From assembly GCF_010365105.1 (NCBI RefSeq), contig NZ_JAAFGZ010000001.1:1-64000 (forward strand): 64,000 nt of DNA, read 5' to 3'. The translations under genes and the position numbers were made by a program. The notes beneath the pieces are model-generated. The model was not told the DNA's origin. It did not search any database and worked only from the letters and a program-made list of their open reading frames with translations. Positions 10,207-20,529 of this stretch are shown here, piece by piece. Each line of letters starts with the position of its first letter. Position 1 is the first letter of the stretch. The stretch comes from Polaromonas sp. GTDB taxonomy: Bacteria > Pseudomonadota > Gammaproteobacteria > Burkholderiales > Burkholderiaceae_C.

Positions 10207-11556
10207 ATGTTTAAAAAAATACTGATCGCCAACCGTGGCGAGATCGCCTTGCGCATCCAGCGCGCCTGCCGTGAACTCGGCGTCAAGGCCGTGATGGTGT
10301 ACTCCGAAGCTGACCGCGAGGCCAAATACATCAAGATGGCCGATGAAGCGGTCTGCATCGGACCGGCCCCGTCGGCGCTGAGCTACCTCAACATGCCGGC
10401 GATCATTTCGGCCGCCGAGGTGACCGACGCCGAGGCGATCCACCCCGGCTATGGTTTCCTGAGCGAGAACGCCGATTTTGCCGAGCGCGTCGAGAAAAGC
10501 GGCTTCAAGTTTATCGGCCCTTCGCCCGAATCGATCCGCCTGATGGGCGACAAGGTGTCGGCCAAACAGACCATGCTGAAAGCCGGCGTGCCCTGCGTAC
10601 CGGGCTCCGAGGGCGCCTTGCCAGCAGACCCGGCTTTCATCAAGCGCGTGGCCAAGCAGATCGGCTACCCGGTCATCATCAAGGCCGCTGGTGGCGGCGG
10701 CGGACGCGGCATGCGCGTGGTGCATACCGAGGCGGCGCTGCTCAATGCCGTGCAGACCACCAAGGCCGAAGCCGCTGCGGCCTTTGGCAACCCGGAGGTC
10801 TATATGGAGAAATTCCTGCAGAACCCCCGGCACATCGAGATCCAGATCCTGGCTGACCAGTACAAGAACGCCGTCTGGCTGGGCGAACGCGACTGCTCCA
10901 TGCAGCGCCGCCACCAGAAGGTCATCGAGGAAGGCCCGGCGCCCGGTATTCCGCGCAAGCTGATCGAGCGCATCGGCGCGCGCTGCGTGACGGCGGTCAA
11001 GAAGTTTGGCTACCGGGGCGCAGGCACCTTCGAGTTCCTCTACGAAGACGGCGAGTTTTATTTCATCGAGATGAACACGCGGGTCCAGGTCGAGCACCCG
11101 GTCACGGAATGGATCACCGGCATCGACATCGTCAGGACGCAGATCATGGTGGCGGCCGGCGAGCGCCTGCCCTTTGCCCAGCGCGACATCCAGATCAGGG
11201 GGCATTCCATCGAATGCCGCATCAACGCCGAAGACCCGTACAAGTTCACCCCATCGCCGGGACGCATTACCAACTGGCACCCGCCGGGCGGCCCGGGCGT
11301 GCGCGTGGACTCGCACATTTACTCTAATTATTTTGTGCCACCCAACTACGATTCGATGATCGGCAAGATCATTGTTCACGCCGACACGCGTGAACAGGCG
11401 CTGGCACGCATGAGCGCAGCGCTGGGTGAAACCGTGGTCGAAGGCATCAACACCAACATTGCGCTGCACCGTGAACTGATGGTGGACGCCAAGTTCATGG
11501 ACGGCGGCACCAATATCCACTACCTCGAAGAGTGGCTGTCGAAGCGTGAACGGTGA
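10207..11556 (+). CDS. accC: Acetyl-CoA carboxylase, biotin carboxylase subunit
   Basis: [28 protein letters not shown]-grasp [28 protein letters not shown]. Confidence 0.98.
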   Translation: MFKKILIANRGEIALRIQRACRELGVKAVMVYSEADREAKYIKMADEAVCIGPAPSALSYLNMPAIISAAEVTDAEAIHPGYGFLSENADFAERVEKSGFKFIGPSPESIRLMGDKVSAKQTMLKAGVPCVPGSEGALPADPAFIKRVAKQIGYPVIIKAAGGGGGRGMRVVHTEAALLNAVQTTKAEAAAAFGNPEVYMEKFLQNPRHIEIQILADQYKNAVWLGERDCSMQRRHQKVIEEGPAPGIPRKLIERIGARCVTAVKKFGYRGAGTFEFLYEDGEFYFIEMNTRVQVEHPVTEWITGIDIVRTQIMVAAGERLPFAQRDIQIRGHSIECRINAEDPYKFTPSPGRITNWHPPGGPGVRVDSHIYSNYFVPPNYDSMIGKIIVHADTREQALARMSAALGETVVEGINTNIALHRELMVDAKFMDGGTNIHYLEEWLSKRER

Positions 11557-11756
11557 AGCCCCCACGGTCGCCCACTGCGTGTGGCTCCCTGCCCCCCGAG
11601 GGGGCCGCTGCGCCTGCGGCCCGGCAAAGCCAGTCCCGCGGCCCTGGCTGGGGCGGAATGCCCCTGCAGTCGCTCACTGCGTGTGGCTCCTTCTCTCCCA
11701 GGCTGCCTGCTGCGTCTGCCGTCTGGCAAAGCCAGCCTAGCAGCCTTGGCTTGAGC
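11556..11756. repeat. Second tandem dimer of the ~105-bp dispersed repeat, directly 3' of accC
   Basis: agcccccacggtcgcccactgcgtgtggctccctgccccccgagggggccgctgcgcctgcgg...ggcaaagccagtcccgcggccctggct; second unit diverged. Confidence 0.82.
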
Positions 11757-11772
11757 AAACTGTTTTGGATAA

Positions 11773-12666
11773 ATGATGTTTGAAATGATTTTGCTGGCGC
11801 CCGTGGATGAGGTGGAAACCCTCAGCGACGCGCTGGATGCGCTGGACGCGCTCAGTGTTTCGGTCGAGGACGCCGATGCCCACACGCCGGCCGAGCAGGC
11901 GCTGTTTGGCGAGCCCGGCATGCCACCGCCCAAGGCGGGCTGGGAGCGTTCGCGCATCGTGGCGCTGTTTGCCACCGAGGCACTGGCGCGTGATGCAGCG
12001 AACGTATTGCAGGTGCAGGACTTTTTTGCCGGCTGCCAGTTGGTTGCCATCCAGACCGTGCCCGAGCAGGACTGGGTGCGGCTGACGCAGTCGCAGTTCA
12101 CGCCGGTCGAGATCACGCCGGAATTCTGGATCGTGCCGACCTGGCATGAGCCGCCGGCACAGGCAAAGCAAGTGATCCGGCTCGATCCGGGCCTGGCCTT
12201 TGGCACCGGCACGCACCCGACGACACGCATGTGCCTGCGCTGGATTGCGGGCCAGGGCGCTGCCGGAAAATCACTGGGGCGTGTATTGGATTACGGCTGC
12301 GGCTCCGGCATTTTGGCCATCGGCGCAGCAAAATTTGGCGCAGTTGAGATTGACGCGGTCGATATCGACGAGGCAGCGGTGGAATCGACCCGCGCCAATG
12401 CCCAGGCCAACCATGTGCAGTTGCAGATCGGCCTGCCCGACAAGGCCGTGGGCAGTTACCAGACGGTGCTGGCCAACATTCTGGCCACACCCTTGCGCGT
12501 GCTGGCGCCGCTGTTGTGCGGGCATGTCCAGCCAGGCGGAAACCTGGTACTGGCCGGCATTCTGGATCGCCAGGCCGATGAGCTGAAAGCCGCCTACCTG
12601 CCTTATTGCCAGCTTGAGGTCCATGATGCGCAGGAAGGCTGGATTCTGATGACGGCGCAGTTCTGA
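11773..12666 (+). CDS. prmA: Ribosomal protein L11 methyltransferase
   Basis: LDPGLAFGTGTHPTTRMCLRW, VLDYGCGSGILAIGAAKFGA. Confidence 0.95.
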   Translation: MMFEMILLAPVDEVETLSDALDALDALSVSVEDADAHTPAEQALFGEPGMPPPKAGWERSRIVALFATEALARDAANVLQVQDFFAGCQLVAIQTVPEQDWVRLTQSQFTPVEITPEFWIVPTWHEPPAQAKQVIRLDPGLAFGTGTHPTTRMCLRWIAGQGAAGKSLGRVLDYGCGSGILAIGAAKFGAVEIDAVDIDEAAVESTRANAQANHVQLQIGLPDKAVGSYQTVLANILATPLRVLAPLLCGHVQPGGNLVLAGILDRQADELKAAYLPYCQLEVHDAQEGWILMTAQF

Positions 12667-12732
12667 GCGTGCCGGCGTAACCCGGCCTCAGGCGCGGTTT
12701 GTCTCCGGAAATTTTTTAACCCATTGCGCCCG

Positions 12733-13884
12733 ATGAGCCAGATCACCCGCTGCCCTGCCTGCGCGACGATGTTCAAGGTTGTTGCCGACCAGCTCCAGGT
12801 GGCGCAAGGCTGGGTGCGCTGCGGCCAGTGCGGCGAAGTGTTTGAAGCGTCGCTGCACCTGGTTCCTGGCGATGCAGGCGAGCCGGAGGCACTGCCCTCT
12901 GCCCTGCAAGGCTTGGCCGATGAAACCGCCTTGTCGTCGCAGAAAGCACCGCCATTCTCTCTGGCCGATCATGCGGTTGCCCCGCCGCCGCCTGAATCCA
13001 CAAAGGAACTCGCAGGTGTTCCTCTGATGGCGCCCGGGGCTGCACGGGACGGGAATTCTGCGGGAGCTGCGGTTGATACAGAACCAATGCAGCCTGGTTC
13101 TGCTTCAGAAATCCGGGACGTTTCAGGCATGCCCTTGCCTGGTGAAAAGAATTCCATGCCTGCGCATCGGGCAGGCCCCGAAGCCGTCGATCCTTTGGTC
13201 GGGAATGAGGGACGGCATGAACCGGTCTTCAGTGCTGAGAGCTTCGATTTCAAGCCCGCGGGTTCGACGCCATACGCCAGCGGGTCTGAACTCCCGTCTT
13301 CTGCAGGACAGCAGGATTCGCCGGCATTCCCCGAGGTGGCCTTCGTACGCGAAGCGCAGCGCAATAATTTCTGGACGTCGCCCCTTGTTCGCAATGTGTT
13401 GGCCGTGCTGTGCCTGGTACTGGCGCTCGCCTTGATGCTGCAATGGGCTGTCCGGCAAAAGGACGTCCTGGCTGCGCAGGCGCCGCGGCTTGCCCCCTGG
13501 CTTCAGGCCATGTGCCGCCCCCTCGGCTGCGCAGTCCGGCCATTGCGGCGCATTGAATCGCTGGTGATTGAAAACGCCAGCTTCAGCCGGACCGGCCCCG
13601 ATGCCTATCGTCTGAGCTTCAGTTTTACGAATACCAGCGATGCGGAACTTGAAATTCCGGCGCTGGAAGTCACCCTGACCGACAGCCAGGACCAGGCTGT
13701 GGTGCGCCGGGTGGTGATGCCGGCGGAGTTTGGCGCCACGGCCACCACGCTCGCTGCCTATTCGAAGCTGGCGGGTGACTTGAGCCTGAAAGTTGCCGGC
13801 GCTGGCGGACAAGGGTCTGCACCTTCGCTGCAAGCCGGTTTATTGCCGGTGGCTGGCTACCGTATCCTGGCTTTTTATCCCTGA
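12733..13884 (+). CDS. Zinc-ribbon / DUF3426 membrane protein
   Basis: N-terminal MSQITRCPACATMFKVVADQLQVAQGWVRCGQCGEVFEA; central TM; C-terminal DUF3426-like region. Confidence 0.88.
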   Translation: MSQITRCPACATMFKVVADQLQVAQGWVRCGQCGEVFEASLHLVPGDAGEPEALPSALQGLADETALSSQKAPPFSLADHAVAPPPPESTKELAGVPLMAPGAARDGNSAGAAVDTEPMQPGSASEIRDVSGMPLPGEKNSMPAHRAGPEAVDPLVGNEGRHEPVFSAESFDFKPAGSTPYASGSELPSSAGQQDSPAFPEVAFVREAQRNNFWTSPLVRNVLAVLCLVLALALMLQWAVRQKDVLAAQAPRLAPWLQAMCRPLGCAVRPLRRIESLVIENASFSRTGPDAYRLSFSFTNTSDAELEIPALEVTLTDSQDQAVVRRVVMPAEFGATATTLAAYSKLAGDLSLKVAGAGGQGSAPSLQAGLLPVAGYRILAFYP

Positions 13885-13901
13885 ACTGAATCGAGAACTG
13901 A

Positions 13902-14804
13902 ATGTCTTCTGTAATTTGCGGCTCGCTGGCCTTTGACACCATCATGAGTTTCGAGGGGCGGTTTGCCGATCAAATCCTGCCCGACCAGCTGCACATCCTC
14001 AACGTGTCCTTTTTGGTGCCGGCGCTGCGCCGCGAGTTTGGCGGTTGCGCCGGCAACATCGCCTACAGCCTCAAGCAACTGGGCGGATCGCCGCTGCCCA
14101 TGGCGACCGTGGGCAACGACGGCGCCGACTACCTGGCGCGCATGCGGGCGCAGGGCATCAGCACCGAATTTGTTCGGGCAGTCGATGATCTCTACACCGC
14201 GCAGGCCATGATCATGACCGACCGTGACAACAACCAGATCACTGCGTTTCATCCTGGCGCCATGATGCAGGCCCACGTCAGCCGGATCGAGGCGCGCAGC
14301 GACATCAAGCTGGGCATGATCTCGCCGGATGGCCGGGATGCGATGCTGCAGCATGCAGAACAGTTCAACGCTGCCGGCATTCCCTTTGTTTTTGACCCGG
14401 GCCAGGGCCTGCCGATGTTTGACGGACAGGAACTGGCACATTTTGTCGATCTGGCAAGCTGGGTCACGGTCAATGACTACGAAGGCCGGATGCTGTGCGA
14501 CCGGACCGGTTTGTCGTGCGCCGAATTGTCACGCCGCGTGCGCGGCCTGGTGGTGACGCTGGGCGCCGAAGGCTGCGAAGTGTGGATTGACGGCGAAAAG
14601 ACCCTGGTGCCGCCGGTAAAGGCCAGTGCGGTGGTGGACCCGACAGGCTGCGGCGACGCCTTTCGTGGCGCGCTGCTGTTCGGACTGGAGCAAGACTGGT
14701 CGCTGGTCCGTTGCGCAGCGCTGGGGAACCGGGTGGGCGCGCGCAAGATCGCCAGCCGCGGCGGGCAGAATTATTCGCTTGATTCGACTGTAATAGGCGG
14801 TTAG
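13902..14804 (+). CDS. PfkB-family carbohydrate/adenosine kinase
   Basis: GGCAGNIAYSLKQLGG; VVDPTGCGDAFRGALLFGL. Confidence 0.9.
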   Translation: MSSVICGSLAFDTIMSFEGRFADQILPDQLHILNVSFLVPALRREFGGCAGNIAYSLKQLGGSPLPMATVGNDGADYLARMRAQGISTEFVRAVDDLYTAQAMIMTDRDNNQITAFHPGAMMQAHVSRIEARSDIKLGMISPDGRDAMLQHAEQFNAAGIPFVFDPGQGLPMFDGQELAHFVDLASWVTVNDYEGRMLCDRTGLSCAELSRRVRGLVVTLGAEGCEVWIDGEKTLVPPVKASAVVDPTGCGDAFRGALLFGLEQDWSLVRCAALGNRVGARKIASRGGQNYSLDSTVIGG

Positions 14805-14817
14805 CGCATATGCCACA

Positions 14818-14866
14818 AGACTTTTTTGCTATAAATTTAATAGCTAAGAGCTTTTGTGTTGGCGCC
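14818..14866. repeat. Dispersed TGCTAT/ATAGC repeat copy (partial)
   Basis: ttttttgctataaatttaatagctaagagcttttgtgttggcg. Confidence 0.55.
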
Positions 14867-15000
14867 AGATGATGGGGTGGAAAATTTTACCGAGTTCATT
14901 TTTCATTGGAACGCGAACGCCACAGTCAAGCCAAGGTCGTGACGGGCCTGCTGGCGACGATAAAGCCGCAAGGTGCGTATCGGTATAAAAAGAACGAATT

Positions 15001-15030
15001 GAAAAAGCCCGATATTTTGCAACATCGGGC
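15001..15030 (-). terminator. Intrinsic terminator of the histone H1-like gene
   Basis: Minus strand: GCCCGATgttgcaaaatATCGGGC followed by TTTTTC. Confidence 0.8.
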
Positions 15031-15053
15031 TTGAAGCGCAAGGCGTGTAAAAC

Positions 15054-15650
15054 TTATGGCTTGCTGCCTTTTGGGAAAGGCCAGGACGCTTGCGGGCTGA
15101 TGGTGGTCTGGGCCGTTGGTGCAACTGCCGGTGCCTTGGCGGCAGGTTTTTTCTCGGGTTTCTCGGCTTTCACCGCTTTTTTGGCTGCCGGCTTTTTTAC
15201 CGCCTTGGCGATTTCGGCTGGCTTGGATTCGGCCTTTTTTGCTGCGGGTTTTTTGGCTGCTACGGCTTGAACGGCTGGTTTTTCGGCGACCGGCGTTTTA
15301 GGTGCCTTTGCAGATGCCGCTTTTTTGGCTGCTGCTGGTTTTACAGGAGGCTTTGCCGATGCGGTCTCAGGTGCCTTGGCGGCGGCTTTTGCCGCAGCCT
15401 TTTTGGCTGCTGGCTTGGGAGCTGCAGCAGTTGTTGGCGTAGCTGCGGGGGCAGCTGTCACTTTTTCAGCCGCAGCCTTTTTCACAGGCGCTTTTGCCGC
15501 AGCCTTTTTGGCCGCCGGCTTGGTAGACGCCGCTGTTGTTGGCGCCGGTGTTGTTGGCGCCGGTGCTGGCGCAGCTGTAGCTGTCAATTTTTTTGCCGCT
15601 GCTTGCGCAGGAGCGGCTTTTTTTGCCGCTGGTTTTTTCGCAGTTGCCAT
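15054..15650 (-). CDS. Histone H1-like lysine/alanine-rich protein
   Basis: MATAKKPAAKKAAPAQAAAKK... low-complexity PAAKKAA repeats across ~170 aa; conserved-looking tail. Confidence 0.85.
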   Translation of the reverse strand: MATAKKPAAKKAAPAQAAAKKLTATAAPAPAPTTPAPTTAASTKPAAKKAAAKAPVKKAAAEKVTAAPAATPTTAAAPKPAAKKAAAKAAAKAPETASAKPPVKPAAAKKAASAKAPKTPVAEKPAVQAVAAKKPAAKKAESKPAEIAKAVKKPAAKKAVKAEKPEKKPAAKAPAVAPTAQTTISPQASWPFPKGSKP

Positions 15651-15856
15651 GGTTTTCTCCTCGATCAGTTTGCAAAAAGCACTTCGTCTGAGGTGCAGGC
15701 GAAGCGATTCGCAGCATGGGGCCTTCGGATCACCGGGCCCCATGCCGCAAACACAGGCGCAACGGTCACCGCGCACTCTGGGGTGCTGGCTTGAACCATT
15801 GCGAATCTAAAAATCATTGTTGTATGAGCCTTGTGCTTTTTGTCAATCGTGGGCTG

Positions 15857-17023
15857 TCAGTCCCAGGAGAGGGCGCCGCCAGACTGGTATTCGATCACAC
15901 GGGTCTCAAAGAAGTTGCGTTCTTTTTTCAGGTCGATCATTTCGCTCATCCAGGGGAACGGATTTTCTTCGTTGGGAAAAAGCGTTTCGAGTCCGATCTG
16001 CGTGGCACGTCGGTTGGCGATGTAGCGAAGGTAGCCCTTGAACATGGAGGCGTTCAGGCCCAGCACGCCGCGCGGCATGGTGTCCTCGGCATAGCGGTAT
16101 TCGAGTTCGACGGCTTTCATGAACAGGGCGTTGATTTCGGCCTTGAACTCGGGCGTCCAGAGGTGCGGGTTTTCCAGCTTGAGCTGGTTGATCAGGTCGA
16201 TGCCGAAGTTGCAATGCATCGACTCGTCGCGCAGGATGTACTGGTACTGCTCGGCCGCGCCGGTCATCTTGTTTTGCCGGCCCAGCGCCAGAATCTGCGT
16301 GAAGCCGACATAGAAGAACAGGCCTTCCATCAGGCACGCAAACACGATCAGCGACTTGAGCAGGGTCTGGTCGGCTTCGGGCGTTCCGGTCTTGAAGGTC
16401 GGATCGGATATCGCTTCGATGAACGGAATCAGGAACTGGTCCTTGTCCTTGATCGACTGCACTTCGTTGTAGGCATTGAAGATCTCGCCTTCGTCCAGAC
16501 CCAGCGACTCGGTGATGTACTGGTAGGCGTGGGTATGGATGGCTTCTTCAAAGGCCTGGCGCAGCAGGAACTGGCGGCATTCGGGGGCAGTGATGTGGCG
16601 GTAGGTGCCCAGCACAATGTTGTTGGCGGCGAGTGAATCGGCCGTCACGAAAAATCCGAGGTTGCGCATGACGAGGCGGCGCTCGTCGTCGCTCAAGCCG
16701 TTCGGATCTTTCCACAGCGCGATGTCACGCGTCATGTTGACCTCCTGCGGCATCCAGTGGTTGGCGCAGGACGACAGGTATTTTTCCCAGGCCCATTTGT
16801 ACTTGAACGGCACCAGCTGGTTGACGTCGGTCTGCCCGTTGATGATGCGCTTGTCGGAAGCCTTGACGCGCTTTGCCATTGCGGCAGGCGCAGGAATTTC
16901 AGCCGCTGGCTGCATTAAAGGAGCGAAAGGAGGAGGCGGGACATCCGCTGAGCGACCGGCTGGCAGGTCGCTGGTGTGAGGGGTCTGCAAAGATGGTGTG
17001 ACTTCTTCGTCCCAGGTCAACAT
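15857..17023 (-). CDS. nrdB: Ribonucleotide-diphosphate reductase beta subunit (class Ia)
   Basis: [53 protein letters not shown]. Confidence 0.97.
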   Translation of the reverse strand: MLTWDEEVTPSLQTPHTSDLPAGRSADVPPPPFAPLMQPAAEIPAPAAMAKRVKASDKRIINGQTDVNQLVPFKYKWAWEKYLSSCANHWMPQEVNMTRDIALWKDPNGLSDDERRLVMRNLGFFVTADSLAANNIVLGTYRHITAPECRQFLLRQAFEEAIHTHAYQYITESLGLDEGEIFNAYNEVQSIKDKDQFLIPFIEAISDPTFKTGTPEADQTLLKSLIVFACLMEGLFFYVGFTQILALGRQNKMTGAAEQYQYILRDESMHCNFGIDLINQLKLENPHLWTPEFKAEINALFMKAVELEYRYAEDTMPRGVLGLNASMFKGYLRYIANRRATQIGLETLFPNEENPFPWMSEMIDLKKERNFFETRVIEYQSGGALSWD

Positions 17024-17180
17024 AGAGAATTCCAATACTTCGGGATTATGAAAGCAGCGATGAGAAATGAAAAGCGTTCATTCACACCGCTACGAATTTT
17101 ATGGCGCAATGCATTGGTTTATGGCATTGGGCTGGCAGTGAATCGTGCGAAAAATGGTTGTCGCGCGATTCATTGCTGGC

Positions 17181-20087
17181 TTATTGGCAAGCTTCGCACC
17201 CCGGATCGTCGATCGCGCAAAACTTGATGTCGGTCGCGGGCGATGCGCTCAGCTGTGCCTGCGCTGAAGCGGCGGCCTTGTCGATGGCGCTCATGCCCGC
17301 CGCCGCTTGCGATCCTGAAGACACCGAGTTCATCTTGCCGGCCGAGACGGTCGATTTCTCGACATGCGTGGCACTTTGGGTGCGCAGGTAGTAGGTCGTT
17401 TTCAGGCCCCGAACCCAGGCCAGCTTGTAGGTTTCGTCCAGCTTCTTGCCCGATGCACCGGCCATGTAGATGTTCAGCGACTGCGCCTGGTCTATCCATT
17501 TCTGGCGGCGCGATCCGGCTTCGACCAGCCACGAGGTTTCGATTTCAAACGCCGTGGCGTACAGCGACTTGATGTCCTGGGGCACGCGGTCGATCGGCCG
17601 CAGCGAGCCATCGAAATGCTTCAGGTCCACCACCATCACATCGTCCCAAAGGCCCAGGCGCTTGAGGTCGCGCACCAGGTAGTGGTTGATCACGGTGAAC
17701 TCGCCTGACAGGTTGGACTTGACCGAGAGGTTGCCAAAGCACGGCTCGATGCAGGCATCGACGCCGATGATGTTGGAAATGGTCGCCGTCGGTGCAATCG
17801 CCACGCAGTTGGAGTTGCGCATGCCGTCCTTGGCAATCTTCTGGCGCAGTGCGTCCCAGTCGAGTGTGGCTGAGCGGTCTACTTCGACATAGCCGCCACG
17901 CTCTTTGGCCAGCATGTCCAGCGTGTCCAGCGGCAGGATGCCCTGGTCCCAGAGAGAACCCTTGTAACTGGCGTACTGACCGCGTTCCCTGGCCAGTTCG
18001 GTCGATGCCCAGTAGGCGTGGTAGCAGATTGCTTCCATCGACGTGTCGGCAAATTCCACCGCCGCCTGCGAGGCATACGGCACGCGCAATTCGTACAGGC
18101 AGTCCTGAAAACCCATCAGGCCCAGGCCGACCGGGCGATGCTGCAGGTTGGAATGGCGGGCCTTTTCGACTGCGTAGTAGTTGATGTCGATCACGTTATC
18201 CAGCATGCGCATGGCCGTGGTGATGGTCTTTTTCAGCTTGTCGTGGTCGAGCGCGCCGTCTTTCAGGTGCTGGACCAGGTTGATCGAGCCCAGGTTGCAG
18301 ACGGCGGTTTCAGTCGCGCTGGTGTTCAGCGTGATTTCGGTGCACAGGTTGGAAGAATGCACCACGCCGGCATGCTGCTGCGGTGAGCGGATGTTGCAGG
18401 CGTCCTTGAAGGTGATCCAGGGGTGGCCTGTCTCGAACAGCATCGACAGCATCTTGCGCCACATGTCGGTGGCCTGCAGCTTGCGTGACGGCTTGAGCTC
18501 TCCGCGTTCGGCGCGCGCTTCATAGGCCACATACGCCTTTTCAAACGCCTGGCCATACAGGTCATGCAAGTCAGGCGTGTCGGACGGCGAAAAAAGCGTC
18601 CAGCTGCCTTTTTCCATCACGCGGCGCATGAACAGGTCGGGAATCCAGTTTGACGTGTTCATGTCGTGCGTGCGGCGGCGGTCGTCGCCGGTGTTCTTGC
18701 GCAGCTCCAGGAATTCCTCGATGTCCAGATGCCAGGTTTCCAGGTAGGCGCAGACCGCGCCCTTGCGCTTGCCGCCCTGGTTGACCGCCACGGCGGTGTC
18801 ATTGACGACTTTCAGGAAAGGCACGACGCCTTGCGACTCGCCGTTGGTGCCCTTGATGTGGGCGCCCATGGCGCGCACCGGCGTCCAGTCGTTGCCCAGG
18901 CCGCCGGCAAATTTGGACAGCAGGGCGTTTTCCTTGATGGCGTCGTAAATGCCGCCCAGGTCGTCGGCCACGGTGGTCAGGTAGCACGACGACAGCTGCG
19001 AGCGCAGCGTGCCGGCATTGAACAGCGTCGGCGTGCTCGACATGAAGTCAAACGACGACAGGGTTTCGTAGAACTCGATGGCGCGCTCTTCGCGGTTGGT
19101 TTCATTGAGTGACAGGCCCATGGCCACACGCATGAAGAAGGCTTGCGGTAGTTCAATGCGCTGCTTGCGGACATGCAGGAAGTAGCGGTCAAACAGCGTC
19201 TGCAGGCCGAGGTAGTCGAACTGCAGGTCACGCTCGGGCTTGAGCGCCGCGCCCAGGCGCGCCAGGTCGAACTGCTGGAGCTTTTCGTCGAGCAGTTCGT
19301 TTTCCACGCCCTTGGCGATGAACTCGGGAAAGTAGCTCGGGTAACGCTGCACCATGGCTTCGTGGTTGACTTCCTCTCCCAGCACCTCCCGGCGAATGGT
19401 GTGCATCAACAGGCGCGCGGTGGCGTAGGTGTAGTCGGGATCTTTTTCAATCAGCGTGCGGGCCGCCAGGATGGACGCTTTGTAGACCTCGTCGATGGGC
19501 ACGCCGTCGTAGAGGTTGCGCATGGTTTCCGAAACAATCGGGCCGGGCTTCACGTCGGCGCCGAGGTTGGCGCAGGATGCTTCGATCAGCGCCTGCAAAT
19601 TGACGATATCGAGTGCCACCCGCTTGCCGCCATCCATGACATGCAGTTGCGGCACGGCAGGCGTCTGGTCCTGCAACTGCCGGGCACGCTCTTGGTTGTG
19701 CTTTTCGCGGTACAGCACATAGGCGCGGGCGATTTCGTGGTGACCGCCGCGCATCAGTCCAAGTTCAACCTGGTCCTGCACATCCTCGATGTGGAAAGTG
19801 CCGCCGCTGGGGCGCGAGCGCATCAGGGCGCGAACGACGGCCTGGGTCAGCATGTCGACGGTTTCGCGTACGCTGGCCGATGCCGCGCCCTGGGTGCCGT
19901 GAACCGCCAGAAAAGCCTTCATCATGGCGACGGCGATCTTGTGCGGCTCGAAGGCAACGACAGAGCCATTGCGGCGAATGATCTGGTAGTTGGCCAGCGC
20001 GCCGGAAATGGGCGGCTCGGTTTTGCGGGCAGAACTGCTGACGGTCACATCGGATGAATGGGGCACGGCGTAGGGTGCTGTTTGCAT
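17181..20087 (-). CDS. nrdA: Ribonucleotide-diphosphate reductase alpha subunit
   Basis: N-terminal ATP-cone (RRNGSVVAFEPHKIAVAMMKAF), NLCTEITLNTSATETAVCNLGSINL, C-terminal CAIDDPGCEACQ. Confidence 0.97.
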   Translation of the reverse strand: MQTAPYAVPHSSDVTVSSSARKTEPPISGALANYQIIRRNGSVVAFEPHKIAVAMMKAFLAVHGTQGAASASVRETVDMLTQAVVRALMRSRPSGGTFHIEDVQDQVELGLMRGGHHEIARAYVLYREKHNQERARQLQDQTPAVPQLHVMDGGKRVALDIVNLQALIEASCANLGADVKPGPIVSETMRNLYDGVPIDEVYKASILAARTLIEKDPDYTYATARLLMHTIRREVLGEEVNHEAMVQRYPSYFPEFIAKGVENELLDEKLQQFDLARLGAALKPERDLQFDYLGLQTLFDRYFLHVRKQRIELPQAFFMRVAMGLSLNETNREERAIEFYETLSSFDFMSSTPTLFNAGTLRSQLSSCYLTTVADDLGGIYDAIKENALLSKFAGGLGNDWTPVRAMGAHIKGTNGESQGVVPFLKVVNDTAVAVNQGGKRKGAVCAYLETWHLDIEEFLELRKNTGDDRRRTHDMNTSNWIPDLFMRRVMEKGSWTLFSPSDTPDLHDLYGQAFEKAYVAYEARAERGELKPSRKLQATDMWRKMLSMLFETGHPWITFKDACNIRSPQQHAGVVHSSNLCTEITLNTSATETAVCNLGSINLVQHLKDGALDHDKLKKTITTAMRMLDNVIDINYYAVEKARHSNLQHRPVGLGLMGFQDCLYELRVPYASQAAVEFADTSMEAICYHAYWASTELARERGQYASYKGSLWDQGILPLDTLDMLAKERGGYVEVDRSATLDWDALRQKIAKDGMRNSNCVAIAPTATISNIIGVDACIEPCFGNLSVKSNLSGEFTVINHYLVRDLKRLGLWDDVMVVDLKHFDGSLRPIDRVPQDIKSLYATAFEIETSWLVEAGSRRQKWIDQAQSLNIYMAGASGKKLDETYKLAWVRGLKTTYYLRTQSATHVEKSTVSAGKMNSVSSGSQAAAGMSAIDKAAASAQAQLSASPATDIKFCAIDDPGCEACQ

Positions 20088-20228
20088 GATTTCCTCTGAA
20101 TTTGTTGTGGTGAACAAGTGATATGCGGGATCAGTAAAAGGAAGAAGCCTGTCGAAAACCAGCGTGTCGACGGACCTGTTTTTTCTTCAATTCCGTGACC
20201 AGACCCAAATGGGCTGAACTATGGTTAG

Positions 20229-20275
20229 GCACTATACCTAGCGTCTGAAGCCGCTGCAACCACTACCGGTAGTGT
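20229..20275. promoter_or_regulatory. Pair of NrdR-box-like palindromes upstream of nrdA
   Basis: GCACTATACCTAGCGT (20229-20244) and CCACTACCGGTAGTGT (20260-20275), start-to-start 31 bp; compare acaCwAtATaTwGtgt. Confidence 0.75.
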
Positions 20276-20529
20276 ATCGTCGCCTGGCGTTGTCGTCACC
20301 CAACCTGGGTTTTTTATTATTTTTTGATAATGTCAACGCGCCCCGAATTGGCATGAGAACGTGCTCAGGCCTGATGGAAACAGGCTTTTTGACAACAGGC
20401 CAAGCGCTGGTGCGGCTTTCCGCCGGTTTTGGTTTGCAAACGCTGATAAAGCCTCGACAGGCAAGACGTGCAGGATGGATTCACGGGATGCGTAGACGGG
20501 CCTGGAGGTCGGTACCAGGGAGAATGTCC

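Noticed and set aside
10150-11565. 471-aa minus-strand ORF opposite accC
   Set aside because: Antisense shadow; accC is unambiguous.
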